From NCBI RefSeq assembly GCF_022179285.1, contig NZ_BPQO01000005.1:219484-283483 (forward strand): a stretch of DNA of 64,000 bases, read 5' to 3'. A program made the position numbers and the translations under genes. Positions 55,579 through 63,906 of this stretch are shown in pieces. Source of the DNA: Methylobacterium hispanicum (GTDB taxonomy: Bacteria > Pseudomonadota > Alphaproteobacteria > Rhizobiales > Beijerinckiaceae). Each line of letters starts with the position of its first letter. Position 1 is the first letter of the stretch. The notes beneath the pieces were generated by a model. The model was not told the DNA's origin and made no database searches. It worked only from the letters and a program-made list of their open reading frames with translations.

Positions 55579-57114
55579 ATGCCCTTACCGATGGCACGTC
55601 CCTGGAAGCATCCCGACAGCGGCATCTACTACGTCCGCAAGGCCGTCCCTGCTCAGCTGCAGCCGCTTGTCGGCCGAGCCATCGAGAAGCTCAGCCTTCG
55701 CACGAAGGATCCCGAGGTCGCCCGCGCCCGATTCGCTGATGCGATCCGCGAGATCGAGGCACGCTGGGCGACGCTCGCATCTGGCCCGCAGGAGCTGAGC
55801 GAGCGCGAGGCGCACGAACTAGCCGCCCCGGCCCATGACCGTTGGATCGCCCTGCACCGCGACAACCCGAGTCAGAATCTCTGGCGCACCGACCTTTTCG
55901 CGCGCCTGTGGCAGCCCCGCCGTGTCGGGCTGTGGGGCCATCCCGACGTCGTCCACCAGGTTCTGCACGGCGCCTACGCCGACAGGGGCGAGGACGACAT
56001 GGAGGCGTGGTGCCTCAAGCAGGCCGACTTCCTGATCGCAAAAAAGGGCTTGCAGCTCGACGCCGACGGGCGTCGCACGCTGGCTCAGGCGGTCTCTGCG
56101 GCCATCCAGCGCGCGAGTCTGGCCCTCGAACGGCACACGCTCGGCGACGTGGCGGAGACGCTGCCTGAGCGTGCACCGTTCGCGGGTCGAGCGCCCGCGC
56201 CGCGCCCGGCGCCGACGGCAAAGGTCCTATTCGACGACTTGGTGAAGGGGTGGGCTGCCGAGCGCAAGCCGGTGGAGAAGACGGTCTACGACTGGACGCG
56301 GGTCATGCAGCAACTCGCCGCGTTCCTCGGCGACGACGATGCCACGCGGGTCACAGCCGACAAGCTCGTCGCCTGGAAGGACAGCCTCGTGGCATCGGGA
56401 CTATCCGCCAAAACTATCCGTGAGAGCCGTTTGGCGCCGGTGCGGGCGGTGCTGCGCTGGGGTGTCGATAACAGACGGCTTCCCGAGAACCCAGCCGAGC
56501 GCATCACCATCAGCGTCAAGCAGAAGCCGGGCCAGGGCAAGCGCGGCTTCAAGGACGCCGAGGCGGCTCAGATCCTCGCGGCAGCGGCGGGCGAGCGCGA
56601 CCCGGTCAAGCGGTGGGTGCCGCTGGTGTGCGCATACTCGGGCGCTCGGCTGTCGGAGGTCTGCCAATTACGCGTGGAGGATTTCAGCGAGGTCGACGGC
56701 GTCGCGGTGATGCGCTTCGATGCCGAGGCCGGCTCGCTCAAGAACGTCGGTTCGGAGCGCACCGTGCCCTTGCACTCCGCGCTCATCGCCGCAGGCCTCC
56801 TCAACTATGTACGTGGGCGCGGGGGAGGTCCGCTGTTTCCCGACCTGCCACCGGACAAGTTCGGCAAGCGCGGCGGCAACGGTACGAAAATCCTTGGGCG
56901 ATGGGTGCGCAGCCTAGGGCTAACCGACACACGGCTTGCACCGAATCATTCCTGGCGGCACCGGTTTAAGACGCTCGCGCGCAACCACGGCCTCGCTGGC
57001 GATGTGACCGATGCTATCACCGGTCACGCGCATCGCTCCGTCGGTGATCAATACGGCGAGTACGACGTCAGGGCGATGAAGCGTGAGCTTGAGAAAATTC
57101 CGTCAGGGCCATGA
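55579..57114 (+). CDS. tyrosine recombinase/integrase
   Basis: The 511-residue protein has an N-terminal arm-binding region starting PWKHPDSGIYYVRKAVP (P4-like/DUF6538 start), a core-binding domain (about 215-310) and the catalytic domain with Arg in YSGARLSEV, HSWRHRF (HxxR), His in ITGHAHRS and nucleophilic Tyr near QYGEYD. It should integrate or excise the island at the adjacent tRNA. The start at 55579 is preferred (GGGTGG upstream); 55525 and 55591 are in frame. Codon use is less GC-biased than core genes. Confidence 0.93.
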   Translation: MPLPMARPWKHPDSGIYYVRKAVPAQLQPLVGRAIEKLSLRTKDPEVARARFADAIREIEARWATLASGPQELSEREAHELAAPAHDRWIALHRDNPSQNLWRTDLFARLWQPRRVGLWGHPDVVHQVLHGAYADRGEDDMEAWCLKQADFLIAKKGLQLDADGRRTLAQAVSAAIQRASLALERHTLGDVAETLPERAPFAGRAPAPRPAPTAKVLFDDLVKGWAAERKPVEKTVYDWTRVMQQLAAFLGDDDATRVTADKLVAWKDSLVASGLSAKTIRESRLAPVRAVLRWGVDNRRLPENPAERITISVKQKPGQGKRGFKDAEAAQILAAAAGERDPVKRWVPLVCAYSGARLSEVCQLRVEDFSEVDGVAVMRFDAEAGSLKNVGSERTVPLHSALIAAGLLNYVRGRGGGPLFPDLPPDKFGKRGGNGTKILGRWVRSLGLTDTRLAPNHSWRHRFKTLARNHGLAGDVTDAITGHAHRSVGDQYGEYDVRAMKRELEKIPSGP

Positions 57115-57139
57115 TCGTGAACAGACCTAACGTCGTGAC

Positions 57140-57657
57140 GTGATCATCGAGCACTGGCGCTCATGGGTGCCCTTAGGGGAGCTTCCGTGGGGCCGCCGCC
57201 GAGCCCCGCGCTGGGTCGAGGACGAGGGCCGATTCGGCGGCGTATGGGTGCTCTGGATCAACCCGGAAGCGGGTAAGGTGAAGACGAAGCAAGGTCGTGA
57301 GGTACCTCTGCACCCACAACTCGTCGAGATGGGCTTCCCGGCATCCGTCGTGGGCTTACGCGACGAACGCTTATTTCTCGTGCCGGACCGCGGAGGTCGG
57401 CATCGCGGGACCGCTGCAGGGGGGTGGAGAACCGCCTGAGCGAAGCTGCGCGCGAGCACATCGACGATCCAGGGGTAAGCCCGAATCACAGCTGGCGGCA
57501 CCGCTTTCGCACGATAGCCACCGACGCGGGCGTGGCGGGCAACGTGATCGACGCGATCTGCGGCTGGTCTGCCAAGAGCGTCGGCGAATGTTACGGCAGC
57601 GTCTCGCTAAAAGCTCGCGCGGATGCTATTGCGCGTTTGGAAAGAGTTGAGATCTAA
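57140..57657 (+). pseudogene. broken second tyrosine recombinase
   Basis: Two adjacent frames (57140-57439 and 57424-57657) encode pieces of one catalytic domain: KTKQGREVPLHPQLVEMGF, then, after a frame change near 57420-57440, NHSWRHRFRTIA (HxxR), GNVIDAICGWS and ECYGSVSL with the Tyr. The N-terminal half is absent. It is a remnant of an earlier integrase, about 25 bp downstream of the intact one. Confidence 0.8.
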
Positions 57658-57893
57658 TATTCAGACCTAGCCATTCCGACGTAAATTTCTTATTCATCCG
57701 ATGAAGATCCTTCGTTCGCCGGTTCGGATATCCGTCTCAGAGACGGTAGCACGCCTGACAGCGGCGGCCACAACATCAGCATGTCGTGCCACATTTCGCG
57801 ATGATCAGCTATCCTCCGTCCTTGAGGCGAACCCCCCGCATAAGGGGTGTTGGCGACCATGTGTCGGTTGAGGTCGGGAGACCCGCCGTTCCA

Positions 57894-58148
57894 CTATGGC
57901 GGCCCCCGCTCGCCGAGGGCGGTCTTGGCCTTGTCCACGCTTGCGCGTGCCACCGACGAGGCATCTTCATCGCGAGCATTCCTGGCATTCCTGACCGCCC
58001 GCCTGGCCGCCATGAGCTCACGGACGAGCCCCTGCCGGCGCGCCTCCGGCAGCAAAGGGTTCGTCATCCGCCAGAGCCGGCCGCGAACGACGAAGTAGCG
58101 TCCATCCGGCGTGACGGGATACACCTGTCGGCCCACATGAGCGGCCAC
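57894..58148 (-). pseudogene. conserved hypothetical gene with premature amber stop
   Basis: The 84 codons start GTG and encode YPVTPDGRYFVVRGRLWRMTNPLLP...LGERGPP, a small helical family common in Methylobacterium and Bradyrhizobium (function unknown). In those, as I recall, GERGP is followed by WW and a conserved tail ending HMV-NTPY. Here the next codon is TAG, then in frame TGG and a tail matching WNGGSPDLNRHMVANTPYAG (to about 57834). So a Trp codon seems to have become amber. The frame stays open to a TAA at 57690. It lies just after the small Lys-rich gene. Confidence 0.65.
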
Positions 58149-58149
58149 G

Positions 58150-58287
58150 TCACTTGCTCTTGCCGCCCTCCTTGCCGAGCTCGGCCTGGGCGGCCGACGA
58201 CGAACGCGGGTTCGACTTGCCCTCCTTGGCGGCCTTGGCGTTCGATTTTTTGGCGGTCTCGCTTCCGTGGCCCTTCTTCTCGGTCAT
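58150..58287 (-). CDS. small Lys-rich protein of unknown function
   Basis: The 45-residue product (MTEKKGHGSETAKKSNAKAAKEG...GGKSK) is highly charged and probably disordered. GGAAGGG lies at good spacing before the ATG at 58287. It ends 1 bp before the start of the next gene. No family is recognised. Confidence 0.5.
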   Translation of the reverse strand: MTEKKGHGSETAKKSNAKAAKEGKSNPRSSSAAQAELGKEGGKSK

Positions 58288-58483
58288 GGCCATCCCTTCC
58301 GTCCTGATCGAGAACGCCAGGATGGGGAGGTGGTTTGCCAAGGCGTGGGCAACGGGTTGCGCATCGAAACTGCCGGAGATGGTTGAGGAAGGGTGCCGTT
58401 CCCGTAGCGGCATTCCCGACAGCTTCGGCCGACGCGCTACTTTCGAAGGCGCGCTACTCGTCTATCCCGAGGGCCGACAGACG

Positions 58484-59988
58484 TTACCTACCTGACTGAA
58501 CCATCAGGTCGGCGACCAGGTGGAAGGCCGATTGCCTATCGATTTGGACCGGATGGTACGGCCAGAAATCCCGAAGCACGGGAGCGTGCGGGTGCCTGAA
58601 CCTCTTGTGCCCCGGATCGGAACTGAACAGGCTTGCCGCGGGCGAAATCTTCTCAGCGAAGTCGGGCTGCCAGTTCTTACGCGATCCATGGTGCATGACC
58701 TGGAAAATAGCCGTTCGGCAGATCCTCACGTCGCCGAAGAACTGCAAAAAGCCGTCACATCTCTGGGGACTGTCGAGAAACATATCCCCAGTGTGCAGTT
58801 GGGAAAATCGGTTTGCCTCGTCCCTAAGGCCAACAGGATGAGACGTCCAAACCGTAGACAGCTTTGACGAACGCCCAGGGGACCCGAGTACAACGAAAGC
58901 GATATGAGGTTGCGCGGCCTCGAAAATGACCCGAAATTTTGATCGTAGGCAGCTTTTAGGTCGTCGAGCGCCGTCACCCGATTGGCGTGGTCAGTGCGAA
59001 ATCGGTCAAGGATTGGCGCGACCTTGCTCAGGAACGCTGATGTGACGCGCGGTAGCATTCGAGCGTCGTTGTAGGGCACGAACTCCCAGAAGGTCGGAAC
59101 GACGATCCTCCCCGCCTCCGCGAGAAAGCTTACGCGAGGGTCCGACCCGGCGGTCAGGCCTAGGTCGTCCGAGACTTCATCGGGCGGCTGCCCAAGCTCG
59201 GGTTTGAGGTTCCCGTCGCCGACGTCGACGGGGCCATCGATAGGCGCGTCAGGTGGCTGCGGCTTCGGTCCTTCGCCGTCCACCGATGGAACGAACACCA
59301 CGCGTTGTATCTCGCTACCTTCAAGTCCGGAGAGGAACCCTGCGGGATCTACGAAGAAGCCGAAAATCTCGTCCGTTGCGCCTATCCTGTTCTCGATGGC
59401 GATCATGAGCCTTTGCCAGAGAGGTACGTAAGGCAACAGCACTAGCTCGACGACTTGACCCCTCAGCAGCGCAACGAAGCCGCTGATGTGATCTCTGTCG
59501 AAATGGGAAATCGTAACCAGATTCAGCCGATCAGGGCCGCAATGGTCGCGTCGGTCGCCGTAGAACATGATCGCGTCGTCGAGCAGTGACTTTGTCGACG
59601 TCGTGCCGCAGTCGAATACCCATCCGATTGAGCTGCCGCGGCCGAATCTGCGGATGATGCCTGTCGCGAAGAGCCCTTGTCCGACCGGCCACCAGTCGAG
59701 GATTAGCTCGAACGCGGTGCCCTGTACGCCTCCCTGCACGAATTTATCTGGTGATGGGCGAATGATCGTTCCCGCCGCTGCCATGTAGGCGTGAGCCTCG
59801 GCAAGAGTTGCTGGGGCTAGGTTAGAGTGACTGCCGCCCTTGATCTGGGCGATGACACGGTGATTGATGTCTCGGCCGGGCCTAGTGAAGTGTGCGAGGA
59901 TCTGCTGATTGTTCAACGGTGGATTCAGCGCGAGCATCCGCTTGATCAGTCGAATTTCGCCAACCGTCAGTGTCTTGGCGCCGCTCAT
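58484..59988 (-). CDS. MBL-fold (ComEC-type) hydrolase with -1 frame change
   Basis: The first frame (59988 down to the 58933 region, 352 codons) has an N-terminal helical module (VGEIRLIKRMLALNPPLNNQ, INHRVIAQIKGGS) and an MBL metal site HFDRDH (about residues 162-167). Read on alone it ends at 58726 in unconvincing sequence. The -1 frame from 58933 continues the fold: RVIFEAAQPHIAFVVLGSPG, SQLHTGDMFL and the C-terminal metal motif MHHGSRKNW (about 431), ending at 58484; total about 501 residues. The switch occurs at A AAT TTC (58933-58939), a canonical slippery heptamer in the right phase. It may be programmed frameshifting or a one-base deletion. Confidence 0.7.
58933..58939 (-). promoter_or_regulatory. 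slippery heptamer A AAT TTC, possible -1 frameshift site
   Basis: In the zero frame codons read CAA AAT TTC, giving X XXY YYZ with X=A, Y=T, Z=C. Slippage by -1 joins the two frames of the MBL gene. No clear downstream stem-loop was found. Confidence 0.45.
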
Positions 59989-60042
59989 AGAAGCTTGCCT
60001 GCCCCATTCGTCGGTTCAAGGTGTCGGTCCGGTTCAAGCCCG

Positions 60043-60378
60043 TCAATCTGCGAACCGCACCATGCCATGGGACATACCAGCCAGACGCTCGATCCGGGCG
60101 GCGGCACGCACGACGACGTTCATGTCAATCCGGGTCAGATCCGCCGACAAAGCATAGGCCCTCAGATACTCGGCCGAGGCCGGCTTCAGGCCCGCCCGTG
60201 CCGAGACAAGGTACGCCACCGCCTCCCCCTCTACCTCCCTCTCGTCGTTGCCCAGACCTTTCCGCGAAGGCCATCCGCTCTCGACCTTGGAGCTGCCGGC
60301 CTCGCAGCCTCCCATATGGCCGCAAAAGATGTGTCCGAGTTCGTGAGCGAGGGTGACGAACATCTTGAAATCGCTCAT
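60043..60378 (-). CDS. ImmA/IrrE-like metallopeptidase, probably N-terminally truncated
   Basis: The 111-residue reading starts MSDFKMFVTLAHELGHIFCGH and so begins almost at the zinc motif HELGH; the usual N-terminal half is missing. Downstream ESGWPSRKG and EGEAVAYLVSARAGLKP fit ImmA/IrrE-like proteins. It lies 25 bp after immA and 54 bp before the MBL gene on the same strand. It could be a remnant or a small stand-alone gene. Confidence 0.5.
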   Translation of the reverse strand: MSDFKMFVTLAHELGHIFCGHMGGCEAGSSKVESGWPSRKGLGNDEREVEGEAVAYLVSARAGLKPASAEYLRAYALSADLTRIDMNVVVRAAARIERLAGMSHGMVRFAD

Positions 60379-60403
60379 CCGCAAGGTCGAAAGGGCCGAC
60401 AGG

Positions 60404-61309
60404 TCAGCGGATGCGCTTCAGCGACGCGAATCGGTCCACGACGTCGGGTTCGACCTCCTCGACAGGCATCGACCATCGCGGTCGCGCCTCTCCGAGATGC
60501 AGAAGCGTGATTGCCTGATCGAACGCCGCGGCATGGACGGTGAATTCTTCGACCTCCTCGTCGAACCACACCCCGGCGGGATGAGCGATGCCAGCACGGC
60601 ACTCGTCGACGAGGTGCGGCTGTGCGGCGCCCGACGTAGCCGGGATTTCGAGCGGTTCGCCCGAGGTCTTGAAGTATCGGCCCGTCTTGAAGGCGGCCTC
60701 GCTTGATCGACCCCATAGCGCGAACCCTTCGGTCGAGACGACCATCACCGACCGCCGCTCCGTGTGCCTTAACCACCGTAGGACGGCCGCGGTCAGGGAT
60801 ACGCCGTACCGGTCGGCGAGCGCGCCAAGCTCGTCTAAGGTAGGCTTCGCCTTGGGGTCGATCTGCCGCCGGAGGTCGTGGGACGGCATCAGCAGCGTGG
60901 CCGCGAACTCGTCGGCCTCCTTCTCAATGTCCTGGCCGGCTGCCCGACCGACACTGTCCGCCTTGCACCGAATGCCGTCGGGCGGGAGAAGATGGCGGTG
61001 AAGCAGATAGTGGCCGACCTCATGCGCGACGGTGAAGCGGCGACGACCATCCCTGGCCGCCGAGTTGCTGATGATCAGCCAGCCACCCTTCTCCCGCACG
61101 GGGACCAGGGCGCCCTCGAACCCTTCAAGCTCCTCGCTCACGATCTCCAGCACGGGGTCGCCCGGCCAGACGTTGCGAGAGTAGTCGATGATGAGCGCCT
61201 CGACGTCGACGGGATAGCGGTCAGCCGCGTCGATGCCTTTGACAAGGTCCAGCATCTGCGTGAGTTGGTTCGCCCACCTTGCGGGGGACCTGTGCGCCGG
61301 CGCTGCCAT
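60404..61309 (-). CDS. ImmA/IrrE family metalloendopeptidase
   Basis: The 301-residue protein has the zinc motif in FTVAHEVGHYLLH (about 92-104) followed by EKEADEFAATLLMP, the standard ImmA/IrrE signature, and an all-alpha C-terminal region. ImmA of ICEBs1 cleaves the ImmR repressor to trigger excision; IrrE of Deinococcus cleaves DdrO. The XRE gene lies 74 bp upstream in the same direction, so it is the likely substrate. Confidence 0.88.
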   Translation of the reverse strand: MAAPAHRSPARWANQLTQMLDLVKGIDAADRYPVDVEALIIDYSRNVWPGDPVLEIVSEELEGFEGALVPVREKGGWLIISNSAARDGRRRFTVAHEVGHYLLHRHLLPPDGIRCKADSVGRAAGQDIEKEADEFAATLLMPSHDLRRQIDPKAKPTLDELGALADRYGVSLTAAVLRWLRHTERRSVMVVSTEGFALWGRSSEAAFKTGRYFKTSGEPLEIPATSGAAQPHLVDECRAGIAHPAGVWFDEEVEEFTVHAAAFDQAITLLHLGEARPRWSMPVEEVEPDVVDRFASLKRIR

Positions 61310-61382
61310 TGCTGACCCGATTCGATTTCAAGCACAGCGTCTCAGGGCTCCTGGATCGGCGCAACGTCGGGTTGGCACTGCG

Positions 61383-61691
61383 CTACTTCTTGAACGTCTC
61401 GGTGATGCGCCGGATCTGCTCCTTCACGCTCGGGTCCAGGCCCTTGTACTTCCGGAAGAAGGCCTCGTCCTCTGCTGTGGCGAGGTCGGCCCGCTCGTCC
61501 ATAAGGTAATCAGAGGTCACCCCGAGCGCCTTGGCGATCCTGTCGATCTTGTCGGCTGAGGGGCGCGGCGGGTTCTTGTTCTCCAACTCCCACACGTACG
61601 ACTTGCTGGAGCCGGTCATCTCGCCGAGCTGATCCAGGGTCAGCCCGGCCTTCTTCCGGAGCTCCTTGATCTTCTCACCGAAGGTCGCCAC
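61383..61691 (-). CDS. XRE family repressor
   Basis: The 102-residue protein has an XRE helix-turn-helix (FGEKIKELRKKAGLTLDQLGEMTGSSKSYVWELEN, about 3-40; then SADKIDRIAKALGVTSDYLM) and a short C-terminal helical tail. The GTG at 61691 is preceded by GGAG. It pairs with the downstream ImmA protease and diverges from the patatin gene across 149 bp holding an inverted repeat it may bind. Confidence 0.85.
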   Translation of the reverse strand: MATFGEKIKELRKKAGLTLDQLGEMTGSSKSYVWELENKNPPRPSADKIDRIAKALGVTSDYLMDERADLATAEDEAFFRKYKGLDPSVKEQIRRITETFKK

Positions 61692-61808
61692 CGCCGCCGT
61701 CTCCCTGGCCGCTCGAAAAAGAATCGTAAAAGTTCGCCGTAGCGTAACACCTGGGCCTTGCATCGCGATACGGCCGCACCCATGTTCGGTCTAGACATAC
61801 TTTTTAAC

Positions 61809-61826
61809 ACGCTAACGAGGTAGCGT
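61809..61826. promoter_or_regulatory. inverted repeat before the patatin gene, possible XRE operator
   Basis: ACGCTA (61809-61814) and TAGCGT (61821-61826) are perfect inverted arms with a 6-bp spacer, ending 14 bp before the patatin ATG. A third TAGCGT lies at 61740-61745, nearer the XRE gene. The region is AT-rich, consistent with promoters. Confidence 0.55.
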
Positions 61827-61840
61827 CGCCGGAGCTCGCC

Positions 61841-63085
61841 ATGGACGCGAAAGCCCCTTCGACCCCTACCGAAGACGCCCTGGGCGCAACGTCTTCGGAT
61901 ACGGCATCGCCCGACCAGGGCTTGCCCATCCGACTTGCGTTGTCCGGGGGCGGCGTCCGTGCCGCCGCGTTCCACGCAGGCGTGCTTCGCCGGCTGGCTG
62001 CCGACGACCTGCTGGAGCGGGTCACACACGTCTCCACGGTCTCGGGCGGCAGTCTCCTCGTCGCTGCGGCCATGTCGGCGAATGGCTTGAGCTGGCCGAG
62101 CTCGGCCACTTATCGCGACAGCGTCTTCCCGGCCCTGCGACGCCTGCTCACGACGGTCGATCTGTTCTCCGCCCCCGCGATTGGCTGGACCGGGTTGATG
62201 CGCTTCAACCGTAGGCTGCTGACCGCGCGGTCGAGCGTGGTGGCGGACCTCCTTGTCGAGCGATGGGGAGTGAAAGGTCGCGTCATGGACCTGCCAGCCA
62301 CGCCGTGCTGGTCGATCAACACGACCTCCCTGCACAGCGGCAAGAACTGGCGGTTCTCCTCTCGCGAGATGGGCGACTGGGTCTTCGGACGCCATTATGC
62401 CCCGGACGTCAGGCTGGCCGACGCCGCGGCCGCTTCCGCCGCGGTGCCCTATGTCCTGGGCGCCCTCTGGCTCGACCTACCCGCCGAGGGCTGGTTCCAA
62501 ACCGATCCCGCGACGCGGAAGCCGCTTAAGCGAACGCAGCCGCCGACGACACGGATCGGCCTTTGGGACGGCGGCGCCTACGAAAACCTCGGCCTTGAGG
62601 CGGTCTACAAGCCGGGGCAGGCGCCCGATCCGGACGCGTTCGTGATCTGCAGCGACGCCTCGGGGCCAGTCCCGCCGTTCGGGGCCGCATCACCCTTCGC
62701 CATCCTGAAGGGACGCTTGGCCGGTCCGAGACTGTTCGACATCGCCTCCGACCAGATCCGCGCTCTGCGTTCCCGCATGTTCATGCGCGACGTCGAGGGA
62801 GGGACCCTGCGGGGAGCCCTGTTCAAAATGGGCGTCTCCGTGCGCGACGTGGACATCCGCATCGGGCGCGTGCGGCCCGAGAGGGATTACGATGGCTACC
62901 TTCGAGATGCGGACGTCCGCGCGGCGCTCGGCCATCCCACGGATCTTCGGGCGATGTCCCCGGCAGTCTTCGAACGGGTTGCGCGCCACGGTTTCGAGGT
63001 GGCCGACACCGTCCTGACCAACCACTCGCCCGACCTGTTTCCCGAAGATCATCGCTGGCAGCCGGCGGCGGACACCCGGCTCTGA
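61841..63085 (+). CDS. patatin-like phospholipase
   Basis: The 414-residue protein has the oxyanion hole LALSGGGVRAAAFHAG (about 33-47), catalytic Ser in STVSGGS (about 65-71) and the Asp of LWDGGAYENLG (about 242-244), the full Ser-Asp dyad. No signal peptide or membrane segment. Patatins cleave membrane lipids; some are defence effectors. It shares an operon with the MBL gene (23-bp gap) and is controlled from the divergent XRE region. Confidence 0.88.
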   Translation: MDAKAPSTPTEDALGATSSDTASPDQGLPIRLALSGGGVRAAAFHAGVLRRLAADDLLERVTHVSTVSGGSLLVAAAMSANGLSWPSSATYRDSVFPALRRLLTTVDLFSAPAIGWTGLMRFNRRLLTARSSVVADLLVERWGVKGRVMDLPATPCWSINTTSLHSGKNWRFSSREMGDWVFGRHYAPDVRLADAAAASAAVPYVLGALWLDLPAEGWFQTDPATRKPLKRTQPPTTRIGLWDGGAYENLGLEAVYKPGQAPDPDAFVICSDASGPVPPFGAASPFAILKGRLAGPRLFDIASDQIRALRSRMFMRDVEGGTLRGALFKMGVSVRDVDIRIGRVRPERDYDGYLRDADVRAALGHPTDLRAMSPAVFERVARHGFEVADTVLTNHSPDLFPEDHRWQPAADTRL

Positions 63086-63108
63086 CCCTCGGAACAAGGA
63101 GAGACATC

Positions 63109-63906
63109 ATGCCCGCCTACGTCACCTTCTATCCTCTCGGGAACGCGGACGGCGCGCTCATCGAGCTCGCGAACAAGCAGATGCTGTTGATCGACTACGG
63201 CAACCAGCGTAACCCGAACGACCCGCAGGATCAGCGCTGCGACCTGGCCGAGGAACTGCGTAAGGTCCTGCGCAAGGGGAACCGCGACTCATTCGACGTC
63301 GTCTGCTTCACGCACTTGGACGACGACCACTGCCAGCGCATGGGCGAGTTCTTCTGGCTGCGCCACTCCACCGCCTACCAGGGCGATGACCGCATCAAGA
63401 TCGACGAGCTCTGGGTCCCTGCCTGCGCGCTCACCGAGACGAACCTCACGGGAGACGCACGCTTCGTGCGGCAGGAGGCTCGCCACCGCCTGCGTGAGGG
63501 CAAGGGCATCCGCGTCTTCTCCCGCGCCGAGCGCCTGAAGGACTGGATGGCGGCTGAGGGCATCGACTACGAGAGCCGAAAGCACCTCTTCGTCGACGCC
63601 GGCAAGCTCGTGCCCGGCTACGAGAAGTCGAGCGCGGCGGCGGCGGAGTTCTTCGTCCACAGCCCGTTCGCTTGGCGGCAGGACGAAGGCACTGTGGTCG
63701 ACCGGAACGGCGACAGCATCGTGTTCCAGGCGACGTTCGTGGACGGCGGGGAGGAATCCTACGCCCTCTTCGGTTCGGACGTGGATTACCTCGCCCTCAC
63801 CGACATCGTGAGCATCTCGCGCCGTTACGGCAACGCCGACCGGCTGCAGTGGGATCTCATGAAGCTGTTCCACCACTGCTCGTACAAGTCCTTAGAGCCT
63901 GTTTGA
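63109..63906 (+). CDS. MBL-fold (ComEC-type) hydrolase, 3' end replaced by IS
   Basis: The 265-residue reading has GNADGALIELANKQMLLIDYG, the metal motif THLDDDH (about 67-73), FGSDVDYLAL and LFHHCSYKSL (about 250-262), the equivalent of the C-terminal HHGS motif. It then runs into LEPV and a stop inside the putative insertion sequence, so the natural C-terminus is lost. AAGGAG precedes the ATG at good spacing. It forms an operon with the patatin gene. Confidence 0.75.
   Translation: MPAYVTFYPLGNADGALIELANKQMLLIDYGNQRNPNDPQDQRCDLAEELRKVLRKGNRDSFDVVCFTHLDDDHCQRMGEFFWLRHSTAYQGDDRIKIDELWVPACALTETNLTGDARFVRQEARHRLREGKGIRVFSRAERLKDWMAAEGIDYESRKHLFVDAGKLVPGYEKSSAAAAEFFVHSPFAWRQDEGTVVDRNGDSIVFQATFVDGGEESYALFGSDVDYLALTDIVSISRRYGNADRLQWDLMKLFHHCSYKSLEPV

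Noticed and set aside
58726..59988. MBL gene as a complete 420-residue protein
   Set aside because: Its last 70 residues do not resemble the fold, while the -1 frame supplies the missing metal motifs.
61841..63906. CBASS system with patatin effector
   Set aside because: No CD-NTase (cGAS-like), Cap2 or Cap3 gene is present in the window.
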